This document shows, one piece after another, positions 23,104-35,069 of a DNA stretch of 64,000 nt. This DNA comes from Lactuca virosa. Its lineage: Eukaryota > Streptophyta > Magnoliopsida > Asterales > Asteraceae. A program made the translations under genes and the position numbers. Each line of letters opens with the position of its first letter. The stretch's first letter is position 1. The stretch lies in contig CAKMRJ010003334.1 in NCBI GenBank assembly GCA_928212115.1, positions 24,636,554 through 24,700,553 of the forward strand. Direction: 5' to 3'. Below the pieces are notes generated by a model. The model was not told where the DNA came from. It ran no database searches and was given only the letters and a program-made list of their open reading frames with translations.

Positions 23104-24326
23104 CTGAAAGTGAAGAAAGATAGTTTTAGTTAGATAATAATAATCCTCAATATAACACCTAAAATGAAATATCTAAGCTAAGATCCAACTAAATAATTCA
23201 CAACTTAGAAAAGGTATGACATAATCTAATTGTGAATTATATAAAGGTAGGTAAATGACGATTTACCAATTTCACCATCGACAAACGAAATTTTAACGAA
23301 TTTGGTTTTTAATTAAATTCCTAGATCTTTTGAGAATCATTGAACTTTTGAATGGCGTGTGTATTCTTGATTATGCTCTTCTAGTTGTGACTGGGATACC
23401 AAGGATCTCAAACAAGATGTGAATATCCATGAAAAGTAACTTGGTACTCTCGATGTCATTTATCATCTCATTTAATGTGTCGGTTAACCACACGCACTCC
23501 ATTAATCAATGATAATTTTTGAGACACCCATTGTCACTCTTTATTTGTCTCTATTAGTGTGTCGGTTTACCACACGCGCTCCACTAACGACTCATAAAGT
23601 GCAATGTGTAGTTTCATGGGTTAGCATACAAGTTCACATTTTTTCCTAAAGTAACTAAGATTGGGAATTTTGTAAAAAAAAATAAGTTTAGTTACTTTAT
23701 TATTCATTATACTTATTAATGAAGATTAGGTTTTCCTATCAAACTCGTTCGGCTAACGACCCTCCACTAATCAAGGAAGCGGTGGGTGAGAGTGGACACT
23801 CATTCGACCACCACATTATAGGTAGTTTCCTTATACCCCCCTTATAGATCGACTTTGTGAATGAGGCGTACTAGCGGTTCGGCTGACTCGTCTTATACAT
23901 ATAGTAATATTGATCTTTTAATGTTACATATATTATAAGGGCGTATTTTAAACTTTTCAAAATACTAAGGTTATATTTTAAAATTTCAAAATTAATATTA
24001 AATTAATTTAAATAAAAAATAAACCAATCATGAATTCAAGATAATGATATCAAATTAAAAAAATATTTAGTTTTATATAATTAAAACATTATTTAAGGTA
24101 ATTATCCTAATCAATTAATGAGATAACAATAAACCGAATTTTATGGAACTGATAGCCCACCACGTTGTGGTAAGCAATTACCACGTCGTGGTAGAACAAA
24201 ATCGCAGGTCACCACGTCGTGGCAAATATCACCACGTCGTGGTGTCGAAATAGAATGACGATTCTATTTTGCTTCTCCTTGCTCAAGTTCAACGATTGTA
24301 TCAATTCAATAGAAAATTGAACCTAC
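23104..24326 (-). other. Copia-1 leader with CCACGTCGTGG palindromes
   Basis: A long untranslated leader. Four copies of ACCACG-T-CGTGGT lie at 24159-24171, 24180-24192, 24211-24222 and 24231-24243, about 85-170 bases after the primer site on the minus strand. Further in are two copies of a 'GTGTCGGTTxACCACACGC' unit (about 23478 and 23556) and a 'GTTCGGCTAACGACCCTCC' block (about 23747). Both are also present in the Copia-2 leader. Confidence 0.7.
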
Positions 24327-24338
24327 GCTCTGATACCA
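24327..24338 (-). promoter_or_regulatory. Primer-binding site of Copia-1
   Basis: The plus strand reads GCTCTGATACCA, so the minus strand reads TGGTATCAGAGC, the initiator-Met tRNA complement, one base from the 5' LTR end. Confidence 0.93.
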
Positions 24339-24339
24339 C

Positions 24340-25163
24340 TGATGGGTATTATACAAAACATATAATTCTTATGTGTGCATGCAACTCTAATACTTGATCT
24401 ATGTTCTCTCTAATTGAACATACAACTTTGAACAACTAAGTAGAAATCCTAGATTACACAGTATATTTTTGAAAATATCAAATACAGTTAGGAGAAACAT
24501 ACCTTGATTTCCATTTAGTAATAACAATGAAAATTCTTGTGTTGTTTAAGCCTTGAGAGCAAGTGCCACAAATGTCGCACCTTTAGTGGTTCACACACAA
24601 CACTAGCAAAGGAAGAAGATTGAGACAGAGGAGCGAGGCTCAAAATTTCGGCTACCTCTTCAAAAGAATGAGTGGCTGAAAATTCGAGGGTTGTGGTTCT
24701 ATTTATAGTGCAGTCAGGAAACCCTAAATAAGCCCAAATCCAAGATCAACTTAAATCGGGTAATTATCCACCTTCCTGTTTATCCACCAAGGATAATTCT
24801 AGAATCCCTTAGGATTCAAGAAACCGTCCAAGCCATAAGGAGGATTCTAGAATGCCTCTTTCTCAACTATTGAACAATTGCACTTTAGTCCCTGCACTTT
24901 TATTTAATTCATTTAATCCCAAAATTAATTCCAATTAATTTCTGATTAAATATTAATTAAATATTACTATTTCTAATTAATATATTATTATCATAATATA
25001 TTAACAATATTATTTCAAATTATTAATCAAATAATAAATCAACCTCTCTCTCCAAAAATCATCCTGTTATTTGCTAGTCTTGAGGGCAACCCAAAAGGAC
25101 TGTGCTACTATCAATTCAAGTATATACTAACTATAGTTATGGGTTAAGACACCTAATCCAACA
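24340..25163 (-). mobile_element. 5' LTR of Copia-1
   Basis: TGATGGGTATT...CTAATCCAACA on the plus strand, clearly paired with 17443-18245 but with many scattered substitutions and small indels. The insertion is therefore older than Gy-A or TR-G. Confidence 0.92.
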
Positions 25164-25660
25164 ATAACATCATCCAATATACCCATATACATAATCCAGT
25201 GGGTCGGCATTGGTGCCTTCGTCCCACGAGTATAGTGAGGAAAACTCACCTCATAGTCTAAAAGATAGCAGAAATGAATGCTGCTCCAAATACCCACTCT
25301 ACAGGTCACATATACAACAAACAAGGACCTAATCTCAAACTACTGCTCAAATTACCTAATATGCCCCATACTTAAACTTGGTCAAATTCTTAGTCAAAAT
25401 CAAAGTAAAAAAGAGTCAAAGGGTCAAAACAGACTGAGTACGCCTTGCGTACTCAGTCACTACGTCCAACATAGCGAGGTGCTTCCTGGTTACGGGGCTC
25501 CAACCTAGTACGCGCAACGTACCACCAGGTACGCCCAACGTACTAGAGCTGAAACCGAAACTCCACGTTAAGTCCTTAATGAAGAAAAAGGATTTAATGA
25601 CATTATATAGGGCTCAAACCCTAAAAATTTAGGGTTGGGCACAACGGTAGTATGCCCCGC
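25164..25660 (-). mobile_element. Gypsy LTR (minus strand), piece 2 of 3
   Basis: Resumes the LTR from 17442 after the second ATAAC copy. It contains the shared 'GAGTATAGTGAGGAAAACTCACCTC' type segment (about 25230). GTACG-type palindromes lie at about 25437-25545 (for example GTACGCCCAACGTAC at about 25531-25545). A minus-strand TATA-like box (CTATATAATG) is at about 25601-25610. Interrupted after 25660 by the Athila element. Confidence 0.75.
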
Positions 25661-26800
25661 TGATATGGGCATATTTAGTTATAAAATTCATGCATTATCT
25701 TAATACTTTATGTTGTTTTTGTCTCAAATATTGAACAAAAGGTACTTAAGTAGTTTAAAATTTCATTTTCAGCAACAAAGACATGCTCAAAAGGAAAAGG
25801 AAGCGAATTTAGCGATTAGAAGCTTGGATTTTGGATTTTGAAGGACGAAGATAAAATTGAAGAAAAGCACGACGTGTTTATCCTAAAAAGACGACATGTT
25901 GGTCTAGAAAATCCCGACAAAATAGTGCCTTGTCGTACACGCGATTTTAATGAAGAACACGACGTGTTTGGGTCTTCCAACACGGCGTGTTGCGCCTATT
26001 TTCAGAATCTATTAAGGATCGTTTCTGTTCGAAACCCTAACGTTGGTTTGGAGTTCTTAGCGACTTTTGGAGGCCATAGACATTCTCAAGGAGCTTTGGA
26101 ACTCACAATTCGACTAGATGCTATTTGTGAAGAGACCAAAGACAATTAATCATTACTCTTCTTAATTCTTTTGTGTGAATCATGTTTACAACATTAGATT
26201 TCGAGTTTATGATTTTATTTGCTGAAGTTATGGGCTAAAACACCATACTTTCCTTTAGAATAGATGATCTTATGACTATGTGTTAATTGAGTGGCCTTGG
26301 ATCAAGTAGAATTGATTATTTATCATGACAAGCTTGTTAAAAGATCTTTATGTGTTAATGACAATTATTTTCTATTAATTACCAAGTATATTGAGTTGTA
26401 TGAACATTTGCTTGATTGCTTGCCTCTTATGATTTTTGTGAAAACAAGATTATAAGCCTAGTGTTGTGAACATAACCTAGGGTTATTAGAAAATAAGTAA
26501 ATTAATGTGTGAGCATGTATGATGACCAACAATATATGAGTTAATTGAACCAACCAAATTAATGAACTACCGTTACAAGTCTTGCTTGATTCGAATTGAA
26601 CACTAGTAAATTCGTTGATTTAATCACTTGATCACTGCTTGAATTGATTTATTTGCTAAAGGATTAGTAATATTGAACATGAACCTAATCACATTAGAAA
26701 TCGGTAATTGATGATATTTTAATCCATTGCACTTGCCATGAAATTAACTATAGGAATAAGTGAATTGAATCTAAACGGAAGTCTCTTTAATCTTATTGAA
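25661..26800 (+). mobile_element. Athila 5' LTR, 3'-truncated
   Basis: Matches 55759-about 56898 closely. It then breaks off at about 26800, so about 285 bp of LTR end, the primer-binding site and the start of gag are missing. ACACG-A/G-CGTGT motifs lie at about 25866, 25955 and 25981. Without the LTR end and primer site this copy cannot be replicated. Confidence 0.88.
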
Positions 26801-28418
26801 CCCAGCTGTCATCAAAAATTTAATCAAAGAATTCTCTAAACACTCAAGAGAATATCATAACCCAAGAAACAACTCAACTCGAGGAACGGTGAACTCAGTT
26901 TCGGATGATATGGAGGCAATGATGGCAAAGTTGGAAAGTATGGATCGTTGGATGAAAAAGATGGACTAATCCATCCATGCCATCTGGGTGGGGTGTGATA
27001 ATTGTAGCGGGCCTCACCTTACCAAAGATTATGACTTGGACGAGAACGGAAACCGAAAAGCTCAAGTATGTTATTCAAGCGGGGATAGGTTTGATGAAGA
27101 CTGGAGGAAACGTAAGAAGGAATGACTACCCTATGACAAGTACAAGAAGGCGAAGGAGGAAAAATACAAACAAAAGACGCGAGGGTTTTATCAAAGAGAA
27201 GAACCAGTACAAGAGAAGAAAACAGATTTTGAAGCTATGCTTACACGATTTGCATCCACATCCGAGAAAAGACATGACGAGACCGACGCGACGATACAAG
27301 ATCAACAAGCGATGATGAAGGACTAGCAAGAATTAACGAGAAATCAGCAAGCCTCGATCCTCAACATCGAGAAGCAACTCGGGCACCTTGCAAAGCAATT
27401 CAATGAGCGGTCACTGGGTGGACTTCCGAGCAAAATCCGAGGGTAATACATATATGTTGTCACAACAAGAAGTGGTAAAATAATCACTCCTTTAGCCCCA
27501 ATCCAGAATAAAGATCCAAAAGTGGTGCAGGAAGTAGGAAAAGAATACCGAGAATCACAAACTGACGATTCAACACGGTGTGTTCAGGAGAAGAACACGA
27601 CGTGTTTTCCGCTTGATGAAAATAAAAACCCTCCAATCAAGCCGTATCAGCCTCCATTTCCATTCCTGAGCCGCGCTAGACAAGAAAAGCATAATGAAGA
27701 TTACAAAAAGTTTCTGGAACATATAAAGGCCCTCCAAATCAACATTCCATTCATCGAGGCGGTTGCTCAAATGCCCAAGTATGCCAAGTTCTTGAAAGAC
27801 CTTCTCACAAATAGAAAGAAGATGGAGGAAGCATCTAAGGTGTTTTTGAACGAGAATTGCTCAGCTGCAATGTTAAATAAACTACCGAATAAAATGGGAG
27901 ACCCATGGAGTTTGACTTTGCCATGTCAATTCGGGAATTTGGCTACAAGCTACGCATTGGATGATTCAGGGGCGAGTGTGAATCTTATACCTTATTCGTT
28001 CTTCAAGAAGTTGAACCTCTTGGAACCAAGACCTATCCGTATGGCGATCCATTTAGCTAACAAGACGGTGACGTTTCCAAGAGGGATATGCGAGGACCTT
28101 CTAGTAAAAGTTGACAAGTTCGTATTTCCTGCAGATTGTATAGTGCTAGACATGGAAGAAGACCATTAAGTGCGTATCATTCTTGGGAGACCTTTATTTA
28201 GCACCGCTTGCGCCATAGTGGATGTGCGAGAGTCCAAACTTACTCTCCGAGTAGGAGATGATTCAGTCACTTTTGGAGTCGATAGAGCCATGAAGCATTC
28301 AAGGTTTAGTGATGAAAAGATTTTATCGGTGGACACATTTAAAGAGCTAGCAAAAAAGAGAATTAGCTGGATGGAAAGAAGACAAGATAGTTGGATTCAC
28401 ATTCCTTTCAGAAGGTGA
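26801..28418 (+). pseudogene. Athila gag C-terminus and aspartic protease (broken)
   Basis: The gag remnant starts abruptly. It reads a helical segment (DDMEAMMAKLESMDRWMKK), a degraded knuckle (CDNCSGPHLTKDY, last Cys changed) and, near 27360-27430, the NIEKQLGQLAKQFNERSLG region followed by TTRSGK (about 27465-27480), typical of Athila Gag. An in-frame stretch from 27522 holds a linker with two ACACG-x-CGTGT motifs, then the protease with DSGAS (about 27963-27977). A TAA at about 28167 interrupts the protease, which continues in the same frame (ILGRPLFSTA, about 28180-28210). Other stops lie at about 26968, 27324 and 27447. Confidence 0.88.
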
Positions 28419-28646
28419 CTTTGATGCTGGAAAAGATTTGAAATAGATAGAGAGGTTACTTGAGGAAAGCGAGTTTGAAGAATTAAAAAGACATTGTGAA
28501 CACACAACACGGCGTGTTGAGGAGCTCAACACGACGTGTCGGAACGAAAAAACACGACCTGAAGGGTTAACTGGCCACAACACGACATGTTCTGTTGATA
28601 CACACGTCGTGTTCAATGTTAAAAAACAGAATTAGAGCTGAAGACT
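28419..28646 (+). pseudogene. Athila protease-RT linker carrying ACACGACGTGT motifs
   Basis: The frame that continues the polyprotein reads LLEESEFEELKRHCE, then short segments encoded by four or five palindromes (HTTRRVEEL, NTTCRNE, HNTTCSVD, THVVF). The DNA motifs are at about 28506, 28527, 28580 and 28600. The acidic frame stays open across the motif array apart from nearby stops at each end. So the palindromes seem to have been part of the translated protein. Confidence 0.6.
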
Positions 28647-29756
28647 TTGTTGGAACACTTAGAATATGCATTTCTAGAAGAGGATGATCAAAAGCCGGTG
28701 ATTATTGCTTCTGACCTCACACCAACCGAAAAGGAAGACCTCGTTACGGTTTTGAAGAAAAGGAAGAATGTCATCGCTTGGAAGATTACAAATATTAAAG
28801 GGATTAGCCCTTCCTATTGCTCGCACAATATCAACCTTGAAGAAGGCGCAAAACCAATAGTGCATCTTCAGAGGCGATTGAACCCAAACATGCAAGATGT
28901 GGTCAAGAAGGAGGTTGTCAAGATTTTAGATGCCAAGATCATATACTCCATCTTCGATAGTCAATGGGTGACTCCAGCTCAAGTAATGCCAAAGAAAGGA
29001 GGGATGACGATCATAAAAAACAAGAAGAATGAGCTTATACCTTCACAAACAGTAACCGATTGGCTAGTGTGCATCGATTACCGAAAGCTAAACGATGCCA
29101 CTTGCAAAGAACACCTCCCTCTTCCTTTTATAAATCAAATGCTTGAGCGATTTTCTGGTTATTGCTATTATTGTTTTCTAGATGGCTTTTCAGGTTATTT
29201 ACAAATTCCTATTGACCCAATTGGTCAGGAGAAGACGACTTTCACTTGTCCAAGTGGAACATTTTCATATCGACGCATGCCTTTTGGATTATGCAATGTG
29301 CGGACTACCTTTCAACGATGCATGACGGCTATATTCCATGATATGGTGGAAAATTTTATGGAAGTGTTTATGTATGATTTCTTTGTCTTTGGTTCTTCTT
29401 TTAATTATTGTCTTTCTAACCTTGATTTGATGCTTGCTAGGTGTGAAAAGACCAATTTAGTTTTAAATTGGGAAAAATGTCATTTCATGGTGAAGGAAGG
29501 AATCGTATTAGGTCATAAAGTGTCCAAATCGGGCATTGAGGTAGATCGAGCAAAGATCGATACTATTTCTAAGTTACCCCCACCGACCAATTTGAAGGGT
29601 GTTAAGAGTTTTTTTAGGTCATGCGGGTTTTTACCGCTGTTTTATTAAAGATTTTTCTAAAATAACAAGACCTTTGACTCAACTACTTTTAAAAGATGAA
29701 CCTTTTAATTTTTATAAAGAATTCTTAGAAGCTTTTGAGATTTTAAAAGAAAATTT
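28647..29756 (+). pseudogene. Athila reverse transcriptase with an altered active site
   Basis: Long frame 28647-29648, then a frameshift and a continuation (FSKITRPLTQLL, about 29655-29690) to the Copia-2 insertion. RT landmarks: INLEEGAKPIVHLQRRLNP, VCIDYRKLNDAT (about 29065-29105), FLDGFSGY (about 29175-29198) and MPFGLCN (about 29278-29298). At the catalytic box the sequence reads VFMYDFF: the first Asp of the usual xxDD pair is Tyr (codon TAT, 29373-29375), which should abolish polymerisation. The connection to RNase H is interrupted at 29757. Confidence 0.9.
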
Positions 29757-30566
29757 TGATGGGTTTTGATCAATACATCAATCCTATGGTGTACATGCAA
29801 ACCCCAATGTTTGGATCTAGATTTTCTAATTGTACATGCAATAAACTTCCAAGACCTGCAAACCCTAAATCTAGCATACCAATTTCGAATACAACATATG
29901 AAATTAGGGTTTAGATCTTACCTTGATTGTTATGTAGCAATAACAATCACAATCCTTCTTGATATTGACTTCTGAAAGCCTAGTGCCTCAAGTGTTGCAC
30001 CTCTAATGGAGTCACAAACACCATGAGCAACAATATGATTTAGGAGAAGGAGGAGGAGGCACGAAACGTCTAAGAACCCTTAGGGATTACTTTCACACGT
30101 TTTTGGGGCCTTAGGGGTTCCTTATATAGTTAGGCTATTAGGGTTTTCAACCAAAAAACCCTAATCTGACTGCTTAGGCCCTAAGCAGCCCATGGACTCC
30201 CTCCTTAGAGGCCTTGGACGAATTATAATGGGTTTCCCCATAGATTTCGTCCACTCCAACTTCTATGGAGTCCATTAGCCCAATTTATGCAATTATCTTA
30301 TAATTACAATATCAGTCCCCTTTATTTAATTAATCTCTTTTAGCCACAAAATTAATTCTTAATTAATTCTTGACTAATATTAATTAAACAATATGATTTC
30401 CTTTTAATATATTATTCATATAATATATTAATAAATCATAATTAATCCTCTTTCTCCTAAGTTAATCTTATCAGTTGCTATGGTGAAGGCAACCCAAAAG
30501 GACCATGCTCGTAATCGGGCCAGGTACATACCAAAATAGTTATGGGCTTAGACACCTAATCCAACA
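29757..30566 (-). mobile_element. 3' LTR of Copia-2
   Basis: TGATGGGTTTTG...CCTAATCCAACA on the plus strand, followed by GTCTCCCACTTGG (minus-strand purine tract CCAAGTGGGAGAC). 810 bp against 803 bp for its partner. Confidence 0.92.
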
Positions 30567-33500
30567 GTCTCCCACTTGGATAAGTCTAATAACTATTTTG
30601 CATATGACTTCAGAACCTGATAAGCAATCGTAGCTTTCAAAAGCCGTTGTCGAACTCTGATCTTATCAGAAACGTGTCCTTTAGATAAGGGATCATATGT
30701 TCCTCCATTCTAGATATCGTATGAACTGAGACATGGATTTAAATCATACTCTCTGTTCACGTGTTGTTTCCAGATTTCTGATTTATGACGACTGACAACA
30801 GACTACAATTGAACACATCAACTTAGTCCAGGCTTGGCCAAGCACTTAGGGTGTCATCACTAAATCATCGAGGGGCCCACATATATCGCTTTTATCCCAC
30901 ATTGGGTAAAAGGAACGGATACACTTCGACTCAATGCTCGCTTGTACCTACTCATCAAATCACACACAACAATATGTTTTATAACACCAAGTTACTGGTG
31001 CGTTTACATATTATCAATGTGCAACCGACTTGTAAATTACAACTCACACGTCTCGCTTTCAAGAATATAAGATATTATCTTCTCACCAATCACTCGTGAT
31101 AAAATCCATGAAGCCATCCAAGTGAGCGTGGGTTTAATCCAATGCTCAAATCTTAATTCATAAGCACTCATGAACGTTGTAGCAAACTTTTTCTATGTCT
31201 AATACACTTTAGACAATCTACAAGCCAATTCATAACAGTCTTCTTTCATACCTACTTCCAAAGTAAGAGCGACTGTGGATGGTTTGAATAATCTTATTAT
31301 TCGAGAAGTCAAAACATGAAAAGTGAAACACAATAATAATCGAATCCAATATGGGCCCAAACTTTTGAGTATAAATAAAACCCCTTTTATTTAGTCACCA
31401 TATTGATTATACATTATTCATTGTATAATGTTTCGGATAATCAACTTATTACTTGAATTATAACAGCAGTTGTCCCATGCACCAAGCATGCACACTCTGT
31501 TTACCTATGGTCCATACTTTGTGAAATAGATCAATTGAAAACATTTCCAATGATGTTCATTTCACAACTCCTAATCCTTATCGTTAGTGTAAGAACACAA
31601 AATTCTCGCCACTACTAGAATATGTTAGATTCTAACATTTTATGCAATGATCCTTTTGTAATCTTATTGCATAAAAGTCGCCAAGACTTTGCCAATGATA
31701 TTAAAAAGTGCTCTTTGGAGATTGTTACAAGACAATTCCATAGATTTGAAGTCTCTCATTCAAAGTACATTTCTTTGAACATCCTTCTTGCATAAAAGTT
31801 TCTGGTCTAGACATAAATTCTTAACGTCCAATTCCCAATATGGAAACATTTCCATATTTTCCATACGACAACTCATTATTAATAGAATCATATCTAATCA
31901 TAATAATGTCATTATGGTCCATTCATTACTATACTTCCAACTGCTCACAACCGACCAATCCTTAGCGGACCTTAGATTGTCCTTGACAATTGTTTAATTA
32001 TTTTAGTCAAATCCGGTTCTAGTCCTTTTCCCTCTTGATGCCCTAGGCATTTGGAAAATTTTAGAACAGTCAAATATTACAGCATATGCAATCGAACCTA
32101 TACCTGAAGCGTATGGGACACGATTCATAATGAAAAACGTGATACTTTACCAGTTTCTTGCTATAATATTTCCATATATAGGATTCCCATATGTTGAATC
32201 TTTTCAACATAACATTCATATATATCCTTTGACTAAATTTAATTAAAATTTCTCGATCCAAGCCTTTAGATTTTGACACGAAGTATAATATTCTCTCCCT
32301 TAATTATAGCAAAACAACTTTTCAACCCCTGCAATTTTGCAAAGTGAAACTTTTGTTTTCTATAATTAATATTGCTAACTTGCAATACTTCAAAATAATA
32401 ATCATGCTCCCACTAACATGATGATTATATCCTTATCAGCATAACACTTATGCTCCCACTAGCTTTGACATGTATTCAGAAATCTGCTAAACTTCTAGAA
32501 AAAAAATACTTATTTGATTTCCAAAGATCATATTTCTAATACGATACGCTTCGACAATCTTTTATCTAAGCTTCTAGAAAACAACTCATACACCTTTCCT
32601 TAGATAGCTCACATGTGTATCTAAACAATTCTAGAACTTATAGCAATAAGTATCAAATGTTCAAACTAATTGCCAAATCTCACAATTCGAACTATGAAGA
32701 GGGATGTCGTAGTCATAATCGAATTTGAGAATGCAATTTACATAATCACTATCTCATTAAAATCTTCCTAGTGAAAGCGTTTCCTCACAATCATTTTCAT
32801 GAAGGAGAGAAACCTTATGACACTTAGATTTTATGGTGTATGTGTTCCTATCCATGTGAATCTGTCATAACCATAATCATAAGATAATGTTTGTGACAAA
32901 TCCAAGCTCTTATGGATAGAACTTGTTCATTCTTTATTTCTTGCCATCAAGGGTCCCACCATTGCTTCCAAGTCTTCGAGCAGCTCACCCCTACTTATCA
33001 ATATACGTTCCATTGATCAGGATGCCTTGCCTCTATGCAATCAATTGAGAACTCATAGAACTCATATGCATAGTTGACTTAAACTGGAATGGCACAGAAA
33101 CAAAAATGTGTCAACACGATAGGTTACAAACCTCAAGTCGTGTGCTAGTGTTTAACAATAGTTTTACCCTTGATTAGTTCTTGAAACTTTTCAAGATCAT
33201 TTAGACTCCCACTGACCTCTTGACCTATAAGTTTCTCTTGTCAAGAAACATTTCTTGATAAACAAATATCCAGGAGTTAGTGAGGATTCTTATCAAGACA
33301 AATACTACACACATTGGTCTTAATTGGTCTTTGTCTTATCCAAGACATCACAACTTTCCAATTTCAAACGTGCAATAGCAAGAAAACATTTTCCTATTTC
33401 ACATTTGATGAGTGTGTTAAAATTTCTTAAGATGATGTCACTCAAATCACAATTTTGGAGTACGACTCTAAGACTTGATTTTGGAACGAAGTATGATACA

Positions 33501-34372
33501 CCTTTTGATTTAATCATTTCAACAATTGCCGATTCCTCTTCTTAGCCATACTAGTGTACTAAGGTGTCCTTAGAGGATCAATTGTGATACGGTTTCAAAT
33601 CACTAAGTTAATAATAAAATAGATACTTAAGTACTCTCCCATCTTTTCATATTGGAGAAACTTTTATCTTTCTGCCTAATTGATTCTTCTTATTCGTTCT
33701 GCTATTTATTGAAACCTTTTCAACGATTCAGAATCATACTTAAACTTTTAAGTATAACCATATTTACTAATCTTTTAGCAAATCATGACGAATATTTTAT
33801 CGTTCTTTGTGGCGGACTTGACCTAGTGCACAACAATGCGTAATAGATCTCCTAGTCCATCACTTGACTCACATACTTATGTGAACAAGGAATTAGTCTT
33901 AATTTCCCAAATACGAAGTTTCTCATTCATCATACAATACCAGTTGCATGATTCCAAGTTTCTGTCCAATTGAAACTTGGGCGACGAGAATTTTTCCTTA
34001 TTTGGTAAATTTCTGACATTACTACAAATAACATAACTAAGAATCAAATCTATTCACAATATTGCTAACAATAGAAACATTCAAACACCAATTTTCATAA
34101 AATCCATCGCAAGGAAACATAAATAAGACAAAATCAAAATTTATTTTATTGCGGAAAAATCTTGTCCTTACAATGCGATTACAAATGAAAACAATGTAAA
34201 TATTATTTAGCAATCTGTCCTAACTCTAAAGTAGCAGCTAAAGAATCTGATCTTTGAATCATGCGATAGAAATCCATTTCTTCATGACCAGATTCAGCTC
34301 ACTTCTTTCTTTTTAAGCTTCCTTTTTCTTCTATCCTACAAAACACCAAATGTAATCTTATCACATCATGTA
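30567..34372 (-). pseudogene. Copia-2 3' non-coding region and unreadable pol remnant
   Basis: The first part (30567-about 31450) matches the conserved 3' non-coding region of Copia-1. Beyond it the DNA is AT-rich and no protein motif survives in any frame. Nucleotide echoes of Copia-1 pol remain, such as CTCCCACTAGCTTTGACAT at about 32453 matching 20057 next to the Copia-1 YVDD. So this is decayed pol rather than a different cargo. Confidence 0.65.
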
Positions 34373-35069
34373 TTAAGAATCTAAAAAGGAACTTAACAGA
34401 GTTAGATAGTGGATTTTACCTGAAGTAGAGTCATACATCTTGACTCTCCCATCTCTTAGATCTCTCAGGTAGTCAGGGCAGCTTCGCAACCAATGCCCCT
34501 TCTCTTGGCAGTAGAAACATATGGATTCCTCTGGGATGGTATACATGACTATCTCAGATTCAACCTTTCTCTTGCGTAGAGAAAACTTTCCTGGACTTCC
34601 AATGTTGTCATTTCCCATAGAAGGATGGGATATTGATTTACCAGACGAATTTTCTCGACCAGTGCGCCAAATCATTTCTGATTCAGTAGCAATAAGCAAA
34701 TAAGTCAAATCAATGAGGGTCACGTCGTGGTCCATCATATAGTACTCTCTAATGAACTCACCATATTATTCGGAAAGTGATTGAAGAACCAAGTCAACAT
34801 CCAACTTCCTTGAGACATCGACACCCAACATTCCCAATCTATCAATATGCAACTTCAGACTTTCCATCTTTGTGTCTTTTTGCCAATAGGGCTTGAGTGA
34901 CCTTGACCTTTTCAAGTCTTCGAACACGTGGGTCAGGGAGAATTATTGGAGGAGGTGGAGGAAGTGAAGCATGATTTCCATTTCCACAATCCAATCGTGG
35001 AACATCATCTTCATGATGAAAACCTTTTCCAACAGATTCAGGAAGACCATAGTTGTCAGACTTTGACAT
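34373..35069 (-). pseudogene. Copia-2 gag remnant with an intact zinc knuckle
   Basis: A minus-strand frame from 35069 reads MSKSDNYGLPESVGKG and a Pro run (LPPPPPIILPD), ending in VTQALLAKRHKDGKS before a frame break. A middle piece in another frame reads LGMLGVDVSRKLDVDLVLQSLSE (about 34790-34860). The last piece (34373-34738) carries the knuckle CFYCQEKGHWLRSC followed by PDYLRDLRDGR. Much of the central Gag domain is deleted. Confidence 0.82.

Larger units (their letters stand above)
17443..25163 (-). mobile_element. Copia-1: full-length Ty1/copia element, coding region decayed
   Basis: A 7.7-kb minus-strand element with exact 5-bp target duplications ATAAC on both sides (17438-17442, 25164-25168). 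LTRs are at 17443-18245 and 24340-25163, with an initiator-Met primer site. The gag-pol order on the minus strand is gag, integrase, reverse transcriptase, RNase H, the copia order. All genes carry stops or frameshifts, so it is no longer autonomous. It sits in a minus-strand gypsy LTR. Confidence 0.93.

Noticed and set aside
30851..33843. Several 60-80 codon frames in Copia-2
   Set aside because: They are AT-rich chance frames on both strands of decayed pol, with no retroelement motif.
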